Below are positions 1 to 12,636 of a stretch of 64,000 nt of DNA, piece after piece (positions within the stretch are counted from its first letter, which is position 1; each line of letters begins with the position of its first letter). A model generated the notes under the pieces. That model was not told the DNA's origin. It made no database searches and saw only the letters and a program-made list of their open reading frames with translations. The DNA is taken from the NCBI RefSeq assembly GCF_001571085.1, contig NZ_BCTC01000005.1, positions 62,001 through 126,000 of the forward strand, given 5' to 3'. The position numbers and the translations under genes were made by a program. The DNA is from Azohydromonas lata NBRC 102462 (GTDB taxonomy: Bacteria; Pseudomonadota; Gammaproteobacteria; Burkholderiales; Burkholderiaceae_C).

Positions 1-217
1 GGTAAACGAGATCGTTGAAGTCCGGGATGATGTTGTTGACCGGGCAGCCGTTGTTGCAGAACGGCGTGCCGCAGTCCATGCAGCGGGCGCCCTGCACCTG
101 CGCCTGCTCGGCGGTGAGACCGATCACGAACTCCTTGTAGTTCTTGACCCGCGTCTCGACGACCTCGTAGCCCTCCTCGATGCGCTCGTATTCGAGGAAG
201 CCGGTGACCTTACCCAT
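1..217 (-). CDS. gltD: Glutamate synthase small subunit (N-terminal part; gene continues beyond the window edge)
   Basis: NADPH-dependent subunit of glutamate synthase. It passes electrons through FAD and iron-sulfur clusters to GltB, which makes two glutamates from glutamine and 2-oxoglutarate in the cytoplasm. Only the first 72 residues are present. They begin [13 protein letters not shown], a typical GltD start, and contain the N-terminal ferredoxin-like cysteine cluster (C46, C49, C54, C58 in [14 protein letters not shown]) that ligates a 4Fe-4S centre in this family. It lies 122 bp downstream of gltB on the same strand, the usual operon order. The FAD and NADPH domains lie outside the window. 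Confidence 0.96.
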   Translation of the reverse strand, partial: MGKVTGFLEYERIEEGYEVVETRVKNYKEFVIGLTAEQAQVQGARCMDCGTPFCNNGCPVNNIIPDFNDLVY

Positions 218-248
218 GATGTTTCTCTACCTTCGCTGATCGTTGGCT

Positions 249-299
249 GCCGCCGCCCACCGCGGCGCTCCCCACAGGGGGCGCTCGGGTGGCGGCGGC
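249..299 (-). other. Large stem-loop in the gltB-gltD intercistronic spacer
   Basis: An inverted repeat fills the middle of the 122-bp spacer. The outer arms are 249-261 and 288-299, twelve pairs with one extra C on the left arm. The inner arms are GCGC (265-268) plus CCCC (270-273), paired with GGGG (277-280) plus GCGC (281-284), around an ACA loop. There is no T-tract on either strand, so it is not a simple intrinsic terminator. An mRNA-stability or processing hairpin that sets the GltB:GltD ratio is possible but is inference. Confidence 0.5.
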
Positions 300-339
300 C
301 TTGCCGGCGCGGCGGCGGATGCCGCGGCCGGCCTCCCCT

Positions 340-5100
<4,761 letters not shown>

Positions 5101-5134
5101 GGCGCTCTCCATCAGGAAATCAGGGAAGACGCGG

Positions 5135-5163
5135 AGACTAGACGAGGATGCCCCCCGATTCAA
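5135..5163 (-). promoter_or_regulatory. Candidate sigma-70 promoter of gltBD
   Basis: Reading the minus strand, a -35-like TTGAAT (5158-5163) is separated by exactly 17 bp from a -10-like TAGTCT (5135-5140). This places the start near 5128, about 28 nt before the gltB ATG. The matches to consensus are moderate (4/6 and 3/6). The site lies directly downstream of the REP-like hairpin, which would therefore sit just upstream of the -35. Confidence 0.45.
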
Positions 5164-5176
5164 GCGATATAAAACA

Positions 5177-5240
5177 GGGTCAGACCACTTTTATTTCTCG
5201 CACCGTGAGTGTGCAGAAATAAATGGGGACAGTTCACTTT
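5177..5240. repeat. REP/RAYT-type element: hairpin flanked by imperfect direct repeats
   Basis: A 34-nt stem-loop has arms TTTATTTCT (5190-5198) and AGAAATAAA (5215-5223), a bulged C, an inner stem GCAC/GTGC and a 7-nt loop. It is flanked by related 15-16 nt sequences, GGGTCAGACCACTTT (5177-5191) and GGGGACAGTTCACTTT (5225-5240). The TGA stop of the RAYT gene (5234-5236) lies inside the right flank. This resembles the end sequences that accompany RAYT transposases in many proteobacteria. It is AT-rich compared with its surroundings, a sign of separate origin. Confidence 0.6.
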
Positions 5241-6133
5241 GGTGCCTGATTCCTCAATCCGTTCAAGGATTTAGCGGTCGCACGGCGACGGGTGGCGCGT
5301 TTGCCGGCCTGCTTTGTACCGGCTGGAACACTGCTTGCGGATGCAGTTTCGGAAAGCGATGTGACCAACTTCGCGCTGCCGTCGTGTGGGCTCTTTGCGA
5401 CAGCCTGGGTGCCGGTCTTGGCGGCGGGCGTGGTGGCCGCCGGCGCGGCTGCCTTGCGGGGCCGCCCGCGCGGGCGCGGCTGCAGGGGCCGTTCGGTATG
5501 CGCCGACAGCGCGGCGATGAAGGCCGCGTCGCCCAGCACCCAACCCTTGAGCGTGGCGTCCATGAGCGTGAGCGCCTGCGCTTGCGGCAAGCCGGCTTCC
5601 AGGCGCGCGCGGTGCGCCAGCTCGCGCTCGAACGGCGTGTTGCCCGTGGCCCAGAACAGCGGGTGATCCGTCACCAGCGGATCGCGCCGGCGGCCGATGT
5701 GGTGGGCGGCGCTGGACCACGGCCAGTCCAGCGCGCTGCCGGCCAGGCCCAAGTGCTGCGGCTGCCACTCCACCAGCGTGAGCAGCGGCAGGAAATGGCG
5801 CTGCGCCTGCACCACGGTGGCGCGGTAGCGCCCCTCCCACAGCGTGCCGGCACGGCCGTGGCGGCGGTTGAAGGCGGCCACGTAGCGGCGCCCCAGCGCC
5901 TGCATGGCGGTGCTCAGGCCCTCGCCGCTCTCCGGGGTGAGCAGCAGTTGCAGGCTGTCCTCCAGCAGCACGTAGCCGTGCAGCGCGACGCGGTGCAGCC
6001 GCAGCGCCTCGCGCAGCATGTCCAGGCAGCGCTGGCGGTCCTCGTCATCGACGAACAGCGCCTGCCCGCCGTTGCCGCGCAGCACCAGGTGGTGCAGTTG
6101 GCCGGCCAGCGCCAGGCGGGGAAGGCGCGCCAT
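5234..6133 (-). CDS. REP-associated tyrosine transposase (RAYT) homologue with degenerate HUH motif and AT-hook
   Basis: 299 residues. The first ~150 follow the Y1/TnpA_REP family (MARLPRLALAGQLHH, GRRYVAAFNRRHGRAGTLWEGRYRATVV, LDWPWSS). The catalytic tyrosine is kept (Y84). The metal-binding HUH signature, normally in a DNHVHLLL context, reads EDSLQLLL here: both histidines are replaced (S60 and Q62). An AT-hook-like segment, PRPRGRPRK, sits at about 219-227. The rest is an Ala/Lys/Arg-rich tail that may bind DNA. The ATG immediately follows the dgt stop (TAGATG), so translation is probably coupled. Loss of the HUH pair argues that it can no longer nick DNA in the usual way. I infer a decayed or domesticated DNA-binding protein. 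An AT-rich REP-like hairpin follows its 3' end. Confidence 0.8.
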   Translation of the reverse strand: MARLPRLALAGQLHHLVLRGNGGQALFVDDEDRQRCLDMLREALRLHRVALHGYVLLEDSLQLLLTPESGEGLSTAMQALGRRYVAAFNRRHGRAGTLWEGRYRATVVQAQRHFLPLLTLVEWQPQHLGLAGSALDWPWSSAAHHIGRRRDPLVTDHPLFWATGNTPFERELAHRARLEAGLPQAQALTLMDATLKGWVLGDAAFIAALSAHTERPLQPRPRGRPRKAAAPAATTPAAKTGTQAVAKSPHDGSAKLVTSLSETASASSVPAGTKQAGKRATRRRATAKSLNGLRNQAPK

Positions 6134-7273
6134 CTACGACAAGCCCTCGAACGCCGGCGCGCCGGTGAGGCGCGCGTGCTCGCGCAGGGCGAAACGGTCG
6201 GTCATGCCGGCGATGTAGTCGGCCACGGCGCGCGGCAGGTCGGCGCGCTGGGCGAAGTCGGCCGGCATCTCGGCGGGCTGCTCCAGGTAGGCCGCCACCA
6301 GCTCGTGCACCACGCGCTTGGCGCGGCCGGTGGTCTCCATCACTTGCGGATGGCGGTAGAGGTGGCGCATCAAGAAGCTTTTGAGCTGGCGGCTCTCGTC
6401 GCGCATGGCGTCGCTGAAGCACACCAGCGGCGGCGCGCGCCGCACGTCGTCGGCGCTTTGCGGCGCATGGCGCTCCAGGCGCGCGCGCGTGGCGTCCATC
6501 ACGTCGTACATCTGCTGCGAGAGCATGCGGCGTATGGCCTCGAACAGCAGCCGCCGGCCGGCGAGCCTGGGATGCTCGGCCAGCGCCTCGTCGTGAAAGC
6601 GCGCGAACAGGGGCACCGCCCTCATCTGCTCCACCGACAGCAGCCCGGAGCGCACGCCGTCGTCGATGTCGTGGGCGTTGTAGGCGATCTCGTCGGCCAG
6701 GTTGGTGAGCTGCGCCTCCAGCGAAGGCTGCGTGCCCTCGATGAAGCGCCGCGCCACGCCGCCGGGCTCCTGCGCCTCCAGCTTGCGGGCGTTGCTTGGG
6801 CTGCAGTGCTTGAGGATGCCCTCGCGCGTCTCGAAGGTGAGGTTCAGCCCGTCGAAGTCCGGATAGCGCTGCTCCAGCGCGTCCACCACGCGCAGGCTTT
6901 GCAGGTTGTGCTCGAAGCCGCCGTGCTCGCGCAGCGCGTCGTTGAGCGCGTCCTGCCCGGCGTGGCCGAAGGGCGTGTGACCCAGGTCGTGGGCCAGGGC
7001 GATGGCCTCCACCAGGTCCTCGTCCAGCCCAAGCGTGCGGGCGATGGAGCGCCCAAGCTGCGCCACCTCCAGCGAGTGCGTGAGCCGCGTGCGGTAGAGG
7101 TCGCCCTCGTGGTTGAGGAAGACCTGGGTCTTGTAGACCAGGCGGCGGAAGGCCGTGCTGTGGACGATGCGGTCGCGGTCGCGCTGGTAGTCGCTGCGCG
7201 TGGGCGCGGCCGGTTGCGCGTGCCGCCGCCCGCGGGTGCGCGCCGGGTCGCTGGCATAGGGCGCCAAGGGCAT
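6134..7273 (-). CDS. dgt: Deoxyguanosinetriphosphate triphosphohydrolase-like protein (dNTPase, HD superfamily)
   Basis: Hydrolyses dNTPs to deoxynucleosides and triphosphate in the cytoplasm, helping to control dNTP pools. 379 residues. The HD-domain metal ligands are visible: H66 (RLTHSLEV), H95-D96 (AHDLGHTPFGH) and D194 (NLADEIAYNAHDIDD). The length fits the shorter dGTPase-like clade rather than the roughly 500-residue enterobacterial Dgt. The ATG at 7273 has a strong AAGGAGG upstream. It lies 112 bp after aroB on the same strand and abuts the RAYT gene directly. Confidence 0.93.
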   Translation of the reverse strand: MPLAPYASDPARTRGRRHAQPAAPTRSDYQRDRDRIVHSTAFRRLVYKTQVFLNHEGDLYRTRLTHSLEVAQLGRSIARTLGLDEDLVEAIALAHDLGHTPFGHAGQDALNDALREHGGFEHNLQSLRVVDALEQRYPDFDGLNLTFETREGILKHCSPSNARKLEAQEPGGVARRFIEGTQPSLEAQLTNLADEIAYNAHDIDDGVRSGLLSVEQMRAVPLFARFHDEALAEHPRLAGRRLLFEAIRRMLSQQMYDVMDATRARLERHAPQSADDVRRAPPLVCFSDAMRDESRQLKSFLMRHLYRHPQVMETTGRAKRVVHELVAAYLEQPAEMPADFAQRADLPRAVADYIAGMTDRFALREHARLTGAPAFEGLS

Positions 7274-7292
7274 GGATTCATCCTCCTTGTCA

Positions 7293-7315
7293 GGTCCGGC
7301 GCAGGGTGCCGGACC
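7293..7315 (-). other. Stem-loop between aroB and dgt
   Basis: A perfect 8-bp inverted repeat (GGTCCGGC 7293-7300 and GCCGGACC 7308-7315) with a 7-nt loop. In the transcript it lies just before the AAGGAGG ribosome-binding site of dgt. It has no U-tract on the minus strand, so it more likely affects processing or translation than terminates transcription. Confidence 0.4.
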
Positions 7316-7385
7316 TTTGGGCCGGGCAGGCCGCGGGCCTTGGGCCGCTTGCCCAAGCCCGGCGGCGCGTGGCGCTTCAGGCTGG

Positions 7386-8480
7386 TCAGGCGCTGCAGGC
7401 CGCGATCACCTCGCGCACCAGCGCTTCCGGCGCGGTGCGCTGCACGGCCTTGCCCAGGCCGTCGATCAGGACGAAGCGGATCTCGCCCGCCAGCGCCTTC
7501 TTGTCCAGCCGCATGAGCGAGAGCCACTGCTCCATGGGCAGCGCGGGCGCGCGCACGGGCAGCCCGGCGCGCTCCACCAGCGTGCGCAGGCGGCGCGGGA
7601 AGTCCGCCTGCACCAGGCCCAGCCGGGCCGAGAGCTCGGCGGCCATCACCATGCCGCAGCCCACGCCCTCGCCGTGCAGCCACTCGCCGTAGCCCAGGCC
7701 CGCCTCGATGGCGTGGCCGAAGGTGTGGCCGAAGTTGAGGATGGCGCGCAGGTCGCTCTCGCGCTCGTCGGCGGCCACCACCGCCGCCTTGATCTCGCAA
7801 CTGCGCCGCACGGCGTGGGCCAGGGCCGCCTTGTCCAGCGCGCGCAGGGCATCGAGGTGGGCCTCGATCCAGTCCAGGAAAGCCGGGTCGGCAATCGGCC
7901 CGTACTTGATGACCTCGGCCAGGCCGGCGGAGAGCTCGCGCGGGGGCAAGGTGTCCAGCACGTCCAGGTCGCAGATCACGCGCTGCGGCTGGTAGAAGGC
8001 GCCCACCATGTTCTTGCCGCGCGGGTGGTTGACGGCGGTCTTGCCGCCCACCGAGGAGTCCACCTGCGCCAGCAGCGTGGTGGGCACCTGCACGAAGGGC
8101 ACGCCGCGCATGTAGCAGGCCGCGGCGAAGCCGGTGATGTCGCCCACCACGCCGCCGCCCAGGGCGTACAGCACGGTACGGCGGTCGCATTCGTTTGCCA
8201 GCAGCGCGTCGAAGATGCTGTTGAGCGTGGCCCAGTCCTTGTATTCCTCGCCGTCGGGCAACACGACCTGCAGCACGCGCGCGTGGTGCGGCGCCAGCGC
8301 CTGCTGCAGCCGCTGGGCGTACAGCGGCGCCACGGTGGTGTTGCTGACGATGAGGGCCTGCGAGGCGCGCGGCAGGCCGGCCCAGGACGCGGGGTCGGAC
8401 AGCAGGCCGCAGCCTATGCGGATGTCGTAGCTGCGCTCGCCAAGGTCAATGCGCAGCTCGCTGGTGGGGACGGAGTTCAT
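7386..8480 (-). CDS. aroB: 3-dehydroquinate synthase
   Basis: Second step of the shikimate pathway: DAHP to 3-dehydroquinate, using NAD+ and a divalent metal. 364 residues, typical length. Family signatures are clear: an NAD-binding segment around [19 protein letters not shown] and [21 protein letters not shown], the substrate loop [21 protein letters not shown], and the metal-ligand regions LAEVIKYG and [11 protein letters not shown]. It lies 9 bp downstream of aroK on the same strand, the standard aroKB arrangement. Confidence 0.97.
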   Translation of the reverse strand: MNSVPTSELRIDLGERSYDIRIGCGLLSDPASWAGLPRASQALIVSNTTVAPLYAQRLQQALAPHHARVLQVVLPDGEEYKDWATLNSIFDALLANECDRRTVLYALGGGVVGDITGFAAACYMRGVPFVQVPTTLLAQVDSSVGGKTAVNHPRGKNMVGAFYQPQRVICDLDVLDTLPPRELSAGLAEVIKYGPIADPAFLDWIEAHLDALRALDKAALAHAVRRSCEIKAAVVAADERESDLRAILNFGHTFGHAIEAGLGYGEWLHGEGVGCGMVMAAELSARLGLVQADFPRRLRTLVERAGLPVRAPALPMEQWLSLMRLDKKALAGEIRFVLIDGLGKAVQRTAPEALVREVIAACSA

Positions 8481-8489
8481 GCGGAAATT

Positions 8490-9092
8490 TTAGGCAGGGC
8501 CCGGCTCGGGGCCGACAGCGGGGGCGGCAAAGGGTTCGACGTGGGGATCGATGGGCGAAGGCACGCGCGAAGCATCTACCAGGCCGGCAAGCTCCAGCTG
8601 CATCAGGATCATCTGCAGCAGCGCCGGCACCGAGGGCCGGCCGGTCTCGATCACGAAGTGCGCCGCGCGCAGGTAGAGGGGGTCGCGCTCGCGGAAGAGG
8701 TCGCGCAGCCGCTTGAGCGGGTCCTTCACCTGCAGCAGCGGCCGCGTGGTGTCGTGGCGCAGGCGCCTGAAAAGGTCTTCCGGCGTGGAGCGCAGGTAGA
8801 TCACGTGCGTGTGCTCGCGCAGGATCTGGCGGTTTTGCTCGCGCAGCGGCGCGCCGCCGCCGGTGGCCAGCACGCAATGCGGGCCGCGCGACAGGCGCTC
8901 AATGGTCTGCGTCTCCAGGTCGCGGAAAGCCGGCTCGCCGTGCAGCTCGAAGAAGGAGCGGATGGACATGCCGATGTGCGCCTCGATCTCGTGGTCGGAG
9001 TCGAAGAAAGGCAGGCCGAGCTGCTTGGCGAGCTGGCGGCCGACGGTGGACTTGCCACCACCGGGCATACCGACGAGGGAGATCAAGGGCAC
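8490..9092 (-). CDS. aroK: Shikimate kinase
   Basis: Phosphorylates shikimate at the 3-hydroxyl with ATP. The P-loop is GMPGGGKST (residues 8-16), followed by FFDSDHEIE (shikimate-binding Asp) and the GGGAPL substrate loop. The reading frame is open far upstream, into pilQ. I chose the GTG at 9092 (VPLISLVGMPGGGKST), which gives the usual short N-terminus before the P-loop and a 200-residue protein. No clear ribosome-binding site precedes it, so the start is less certain than the gene. The C-terminal extension after about residue 175 is Pro/Ala-rich. It is followed by aroB. Confidence 0.93.
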   Translation of the reverse strand: MPLISLVGMPGGGKSTVGRQLAKQLGLPFFDSDHEIEAHIGMSIRSFFELHGEPAFRDLETQTIERLSRGPHCVLATGGGAPLREQNRQILREHTHVIYLRSTPEDLFRRLRHDTTRPLLQVKDPLKRLRDLFRERDPLYLRAAHFVIETGRPSVPALLQMILMQLELAGLVDASRVPSPIDPHVEPFAAPAVGPEPGPA

Positions 9093-9189
9093 GGCGCGGG
9101 AAGCGGCGCGAGAAGCGCGCTGCGGGCTTGCGAAAAGGCGCGAGTATGACGCGGCGGCGCCTTCGCGCCGCTGACGCGCCGGCGCGGCT

Positions 9190-10812
9190 TCAGCGAGCGG
9201 GCGTGCGTTCGTCCGGTCGTTGGGCGGGCTGCGCATCCTCGCGAGCGGCCGCGCGGCCGGCCACCACGCTGGGCGTGATGAACACCAGCAGCTCGGTGCG
9301 GTTGTCCACGCGCACACTGTCGCGGAACAGCGCGCCGATGCCGGGCAGGTCGCCCAGCACGGGCACCTTGTTGACGTCCTTGCGCTCCTCCTGGGTCAGG
9401 ATGCCGCCCAGCGAGACGGTGCCGCCGTCCTCCACCAGCACCTGCGTGCGCACGCGCTTGGTGTTGATGGCCGGGCCCGTGGGGGTGAGCGCGCCGCGGC
9501 TGTCCTTGCTCACCAGCACGTCCAGGATGACCTGCCCGTCCGGCGTGATCTGCGGCGTCACTTCCAGGCGCAGGCTGGCCTTCTTGAACTCCACCTGCGT
9601 GGCGCCGCTGGAGGTGCCGGACTGGTACGGAATCTCCTCGCCCTGCTCGATTTCGGCCTTGACCTGGTCGGCCGTGACCACGCGCGGGCTGGAGACGACG
9701 CGGCCCTTGCCGTCGGCCTCCAGCGCCGAAAGCTCCAGGTTCAGGAAGCGGTGCGCCGCGGCGCTGTAGAGCGTGAGCGCCAGCGTGGCCGGCGTGGCGG
9801 CCGTGCCCAGCGCGCCGGCGTTGGCCGGCAGGTTGACGAAGCGGGTGTCGTTGTACGTGGCCGTGGCGCCCTGCCCGGTGCTCGCGCCCACGGCGTTGTA
9901 GTTGCCGCCGGGCGCGATGAAGCTGCCGCCGCCCAGGCCGAAGCCCGGGCGCTGGCCCGCGGCGCCGCGCAGGTCGGAGGCGCCCAGGCGCACGCCCAGG
10001 GCGCGGCCGAAGCGGTCGTCGGCTTCGACGATGCGCGCCTCGATCAGCACCTGGCGCACGGGAATGTCCATGCGCGCGATCAGCGCCTGCACGTCGGCCA
10101 GCCGTGCCGGCACGTCGGTGACGAAGAGCTGATTGGTGCGCGGCTCCGCCAGCACGCTGCCGCGCGCGGACAGCAGCCGGGTCACCGGCGGCATGGCGCC
10201 CGCGCCGCCGAACAGGGGTGCCAGCGCCGCGGCCGTGACGCCGCCGGGCGCGGGCGTTGCCGCCGGCTGCTGGCCGCCCAGGGCGCGGGCCACGGCCTCG
10301 GCCTTGGCGTAGTTGAGCTGGAAGGCACGGGTCTGCAGCGGCTCCAGCTCGGCCACCCGCTTCTGCAGCTCCAGCTCCGACGCCTCGCGCGCCAGCAGCT
10401 CTTCGCGCGGCGCCACCCAGATCACATCGCCGCTGCGGCGCATTGATAAGCCCTTGGCCTGGAGGATGGTGTCCAGCGCCTGGTCCCAGGGCACGTCCTT
10501 CAAACGCAGCGTGACGCTGCCGGTGACGGTGTCGCTGGCCACGACGTTGATGCCGGTGAAGTCGGCAATCACCTGCAGCACCGAGCGCACCTCGATGTTT
10601 TGAAAGTTCAGCGAGAGCCGCGCGCCCCCGTAGCGCGCCGAGGCGCCGGGAATGGGGCGCGGCGCGGCAGCGGGCGCCGCCACGGCCACGGTGGCCGCCG
10701 TGTCCGGGGCGGTGGTCGCATCCGCCTGCTGCGTGCGGGCCGGCGGACCCCAACTGCCCACCGCCAGGGCGCAGGCCAGGGGCACAAGGCGTGCGGCAGC
10801 CGGACTCCTCAT
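9190..10812 (-). CDS. pilQ: Type IV pilus secretin PilQ (short form without AMIN domains)
   Basis: Outer-membrane secretin through which the type IV pilus emerges. 540 residues, well below the roughly 700 usual for betaproteobacterial PilQ. After a signal-peptide-like N-terminus (cleavage near PARTQQA) and an Ala/Pro linker, the STN/N0 domain starts at about 62 (GARLSLNFQNIEVRSVLQVIADFTGINVVAS). Secretin N and the C-terminal secretin domain follow (VVSSPRVVTADQVKAEIEQGEEIPY, VEDGGTVSLGGI, VPVLGDLPGIGALFR). The N-terminal AMIN peptidoglycan-binding domains expected in PilQ are absent. The start overlaps the pilP stop by 4 bp (ATGA), which supports this start and argues against a missed upstream exon-like part. 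Confidence 0.93.
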   Translation of the reverse strand: MRSPAAARLVPLACALAVGSWGPPARTQQADATTAPDTAATVAVAAPAAAPRPIPGASARYGGARLSLNFQNIEVRSVLQVIADFTGINVVASDTVTGSVTLRLKDVPWDQALDTILQAKGLSMRRSGDVIWVAPREELLAREASELELQKRVAELEPLQTRAFQLNYAKAEAVARALGGQQPAATPAPGGVTAAALAPLFGGAGAMPPVTRLLSARGSVLAEPRTNQLFVTDVPARLADVQALIARMDIPVRQVLIEARIVEADDRFGRALGVRLGASDLRGAAGQRPGFGLGGGSFIAPGGNYNAVGASTGQGATATYNDTRFVNLPANAGALGTAATPATLALTLYSAAAHRFLNLELSALEADGKGRVVSSPRVVTADQVKAEIEQGEEIPYQSGTSSGATQVEFKKASLRLEVTPQITPDGQVILDVLVSKDSRGALTPTGPAINTKRVRTQVLVEDGGTVSLGGILTQEERKDVNKVPVLGDLPGIGALFRDSVRVDNRTELLVFITPSVVAGRAAAREDAQPAQRPDERTPAR

Positions 10813-11363
10813 CGTCCCGTCTCCTGCAGTGCCAGCATGGCGCCGCGTTCGCTCCAGGCGCCCGCGGCGTCCCGCACGCGCTCGCGCAGCGTGATGGCGG
10901 TTTCGGTGATGGCCGTGATGCGAGCGCCCTGCGTGCCCAACCGGTTGCCGACCTGCACCGTGTGAATGGCGCCGGGCGCCTGCACCAGCGCCTGCGTGCG
11001 GCCGTCGCCCGCCAGGCTGCCCACCATGCGCAGCGACTCCAGGGGGAAAGCCTCCAGCGGCTCGCGTTCGCGGCCCGGGTCCGGCACGTCTGCTGCGCCG
11101 CCCGCGGGGGCCGACGCCGCAGCGGGCGCGGGATCGAGCCTGTGCGCGTCGAACGGGTTCTGCACCGGCTCGACGCCCTCGGCAACGAAGGCCACGGCGG
11201 TTTCCGGTGCGGGCACAGGCAGCACCAAGGGCGGCAGGGCCGGTGCGGACGCGGCTTGGCGTTCGCGCTCCATCCAGGCCTGCAACTCACCCGTGTCGGC
11301 GCCGCAGGCGGCCAGCAGCGCTGCGGCGAGTGCCACGGCGGCGCGGGGCAGCACGCGGCTCAT
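10809..11363 (-). CDS. pilP: Type IV pilus inner-membrane lipoprotein PilP
   Basis: Lipoprotein of the PilMNOP alignment complex; its C-terminal beta domain contacts the PilQ N0 domain. 184 residues. The signal peptide ends in a clear lipobox (LLAACGAD). A flexible Pro-rich segment follows, then the conserved PilP region (NPFDAHRL, ESLRMVGSLAGDGRTQALVQAPGAIHTVQVGNRLGTQGARITAI). It overlaps pilO upstream and pilQ downstream by 4 bp each, so it is translationally coupled. Confidence 0.94.
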   Translation of the reverse strand: MSRVLPRAAVALAAALLAACGADTGELQAWMERERQAASAPALPPLVLPVPAPETAVAFVAEGVEPVQNPFDAHRLDPAPAAASAPAGGAADVPDPGREREPLEAFPLESLRMVGSLAGDGRTQALVQAPGAIHTVQVGNRLGTQGARITAITETAITLRERVRDAAGAWSERGAMLALQETGR

Positions 11364-12016
11364 GGGCGCGCCTCCGCCGGGCGCACGGCCTTGTCCGCGT
11401 CCGCGGGCTGGGCCAGGGCGCGCGCCGTGGCTTCCAGGACCAGCCCCGCGTCGCGCGCGGCGGCCAGTTGCAGGTCGTGCAGCGCCACGGGCGGCTGCAG
11501 CGCCGCGACGTCCGCGGCAAAGGCGCCCAGCGCGTCGTAGCGGCCCACCAGGCGCAGCGTGACGGGCACCAGCGCCGGCACGGCGTGCGGCTGCGCCGGC
11601 TCCGGGCGCATGAGCTCCACTTGCAGGCCATGCCGCAGCGCGGACTGGTGCAGCGCGGCTTCCAGGGTTTCAGCCCGCCCGGGTTCGATCCGCCGTTGCT
11701 GGGCCGCTTCCCATTCGCGCAGCGCCTGACGGCGGCGCTGCAGCGGCTCCACCTGTGCGGCCTGCGCCAGCTTGGCCGTGTAGGCCTGGCGCAACTCGGT
11801 TTCGCGGGCCTGGGCGGCGGCGAGATCGCTGTCGGCTTGCGCGGACAGCAGCAGCCACGCGGGCGCCGCCACGGCCAACGCCACGGCGGCCTGCAGCGCG
11901 CGGCGCGGCCACAGGGGCCACGAGGCGGGGTCGGACCCATCCAGCCCAGGCCTTGGGGACCCACTGCCCGCAGGCGCCGGCCAAGCTGCGTTGCGGAACC
12001 AGGCGCCGCGCGTCAC
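11360..12016 (-). CDS. pilO: Type IV pilus inner-membrane protein PilO
   Basis: Bitopic membrane protein that pairs with PilN in the pilus alignment complex. 218 residues: a cytoplasmic N-terminus of about 38 residues, one membrane segment (ALQAAVALAVAAPAWLLL), a coiled-coil stretch (ADSDLAAAQARETELRQAYTAKLAQAAQ), then the ferredoxin-like periplasmic domain (VPVTLRLVGRYDALGAFAADVAAL). Assignment rests on this architecture and on its position between pilN and pilP, with 4-bp overlaps on both sides. Confidence 0.92.
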   Translation of the reverse strand: MTRGAWFRNAAWPAPAGSGSPRPGLDGSDPASWPLWPRRALQAAVALAVAAPAWLLLSAQADSDLAAAQARETELRQAYTAKLAQAAQVEPLQRRRQALREWEAAQQRRIEPGRAETLEAALHQSALRHGLQVELMRPEPAQPHAVPALVPVTLRLVGRYDALGAFAADVAALQPPVALHDLQLAAARDAGLVLEATARALAQPADADKAVRPAEARP

Positions 12017-12636
12017 GACGCCACCTTGCCGGCACGGCCGGCCCCGGGCGCCTCCCCGCCGGCCACGCCACTGGCGGCCCGCGCGAGCGGCTGCAACCGC
12101 AGCTCCAGCGTGAAATCGAAGCGCCGCCTCGGCTCCGGGCCGGGCGCGGCAACGGCTTTCATCTCCACCAGCGCGGGTGGCGGCAGTGCCGGGGCGGCCT
12201 GCGCCAGCGCCTCGGTGAGCGCCGCTACGCCGGGGCTGTCCAAGGTGGTGCCAGAGAGCGTGGCCCCTTCTCCCCGCTGGCGCAGCGCGGTGAGCTGCAC
12301 GCCGGGCGGCGTGTGCCGCGCCAGCGCCTGCAGCAGCCGCACGGGCCGCAGGCGCTCGGCCTGCGCGGCGGCCCAGGCGTCCTGGCGGGCCTGCAACGCG
12401 GCGATGTCGGCGCGCAGCCGCGCGGCGGCCTGCAGCGGTGCATCCAGCGCGGCGCTCCCGGCGAAGAGCAAGTCGTTGCGCCGCTCCTGGGCGGCGGTGC
12501 GCATTTGCAGGCCGGCACAGCCCAGCAGCGCCAGCAGCAGCCCCGCGCCGGCCGAAACGGCCAGGGAGTGCCGAAACGCCTGGCGCCGCTGGCGGCGGCG
12601 CGCTTCGCGGTGGGGAAGCAGGTTGATCAGCAGCAT
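12013..12636 (-). CDS. pilN: Type IV pilus inner-membrane protein PilN
   Basis: Partner of PilO. Its cytoplasmic N-terminal peptide binds PilM. I start it at the ATG at 12636 because this gives MLLINLLPHREARR, matching the conserved INLLPHRE peptide recognised by PilM; the open frame extends further upstream but only inside pilM. 207 residues: one membrane segment (LAVSAGAGLLLALLGCAGL), a coiled coil, and the PilN-like beta domain. It overlaps the end of pilM by 10 bp and pilO by 4 bp. Confidence 0.93.
   Translation of the reverse strand: MLLINLLPHREARRRQRRQAFRHSLAVSAGAGLLLALLGCAGLQMRTAAQERRNDLLFAGSAALDAPLQAAARLRADIAALQARQDAWAAAQAERLRPVRLLQALARHTPPGVQLTALRQRGEGATLSGTTLDSPGVAALTEALAQAAPALPPPALVEMKAVAAPGPEPRRRFDFTLELRLQPLARAASGVAGGEAPGAGRAGKVAS

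Noticed and set aside
8490-9317. Longer aroK starting inside pilQ
   Set aside because: The extra residues are pilQ shadow; the kinase fold starts at the GTG at 9092.
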